Shown here: piece after piece, positions 63,849 through 64,000 of the stretch
Layout of the letters: every line of letters begins with the position of its first letter
Numbering within the stretch: position 1 is the first letter of the stretch
Source: Larix kaempferi
Taxonomy: Eukaryota; Streptophyta; Pinopsida; Pinales; Pinaceae
DNA length: 64,000 bases
Assembly: GCA_027924585.1 (NCBI GenBank)
Contig: BSBM01002110.1
Coordinates: 434,001 to 498,000, forward strand
Reading direction: 5' to 3'
Translations under genes and position numbers: made by a program
The notes under the pieces: generated by a model
Told to the model about the DNA's origin: nothing
Database searches by the model: none
The model's input: only the letters and a program-made list of their open reading frames with translations

Positions 63849-64000
63849 GATCAACTTCTGGGAATTGAAATTTGAGAATGGATTTGGATGTCTCGTTAGT
63901 AGACAAGTGCGCACGCCAACTTTCGTGACGTTCCAAGCTATTTTCTCGCCCTTTAAGCCTAAGTCTAGTGAAAACGCACGGTAAATTTTCAACTTTGACC
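63849..64000. repeat. HOR copy 18, start only
   Basis: M1 and the first bases of M2, cut by the window edge. The array continues beyond the window. Confidence 0.93.

Larger units (their letters stand above)
43892..64000. repeat. 148-bp satellite array, right arm
   Basis: Continuation of the same array, in phase with the left arm once the element and one target duplication are removed. It contains the rest of copy 12, copies 13-17 and the start of copy 18. No genes are present. Confidence 0.97.

Overview
This is eukaryotic, non-genic DNA, almost certainly from a flowering plant. It holds two things: a long tandem satellite array with a higher-order repeat (HOR), and one recently inserted Ty1/copia-type LTR retrotransposon. 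The plant assignment rests on the element: its primer binding site matches the plant initiator methionine tRNA 3' end, and its decayed pol remnant has plant copia RT/RNase H wording. I cannot name the species. I see no intact host gene, tRNA, rRNA or CRISPR array. The many short open frames on both strands recur with every repeat and are shadows of the repeat.

Satellite (1-36365 and 43892-64000, about 56.5 kb, about 381 monomers). The monomer is 148 bp. Adjacent monomers differ substantially (21 of 148 positions in the pair I aligned), but every 23rd monomer is nearly identical, giving a 3404-bp HOR (23 x 148). I number monomers M1-M23, with M1 starting at 6, 3410, 6814 and so on. Copies 1-8 (6-27237) are regular. 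Copies 9-11 (27238-35825) are rearranged to 12, 29 and 17 monomers, always in 148-bp register and through hybrid monomers. Copy 12 is split by the retrotransposon. Copies 13-17 are 23-mers again, but copies 14-16 carry dozens of 1-2 base insertions. Part of the 23-mer is built from an older three-monomer (444-bp) repeat.

Retrotransposon (36366-43891, minus strand, 7526 bp). It has two 603-bp LTRs that read as identical, an ATTTT target duplication, an adjacent tRNA-Met primer binding site and a polypurine tract. Its pol region is reduced to a broken RT/RNase H stretch (39526-40430). I recognise no gag, protease or integrase. Between the pol stop and the 3' LTR lie about 2.5 kb of consecutive tandem arrays with periods of 23, 59, 71, 87 and 60 bp. 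The element therefore looks non-autonomous but recently mobile, presumably using enzymes from a relative.

The inferred history is: a 148-bp monomer; partial trimer organisation; fixation of a 23-mer HOR; repeated unequal exchange and conversion among HOR copies; then insertion of the retrotransposon into M4 of copy 12. A centromeric or other heterochromatic location is plausible but not shown by the sequence alone.
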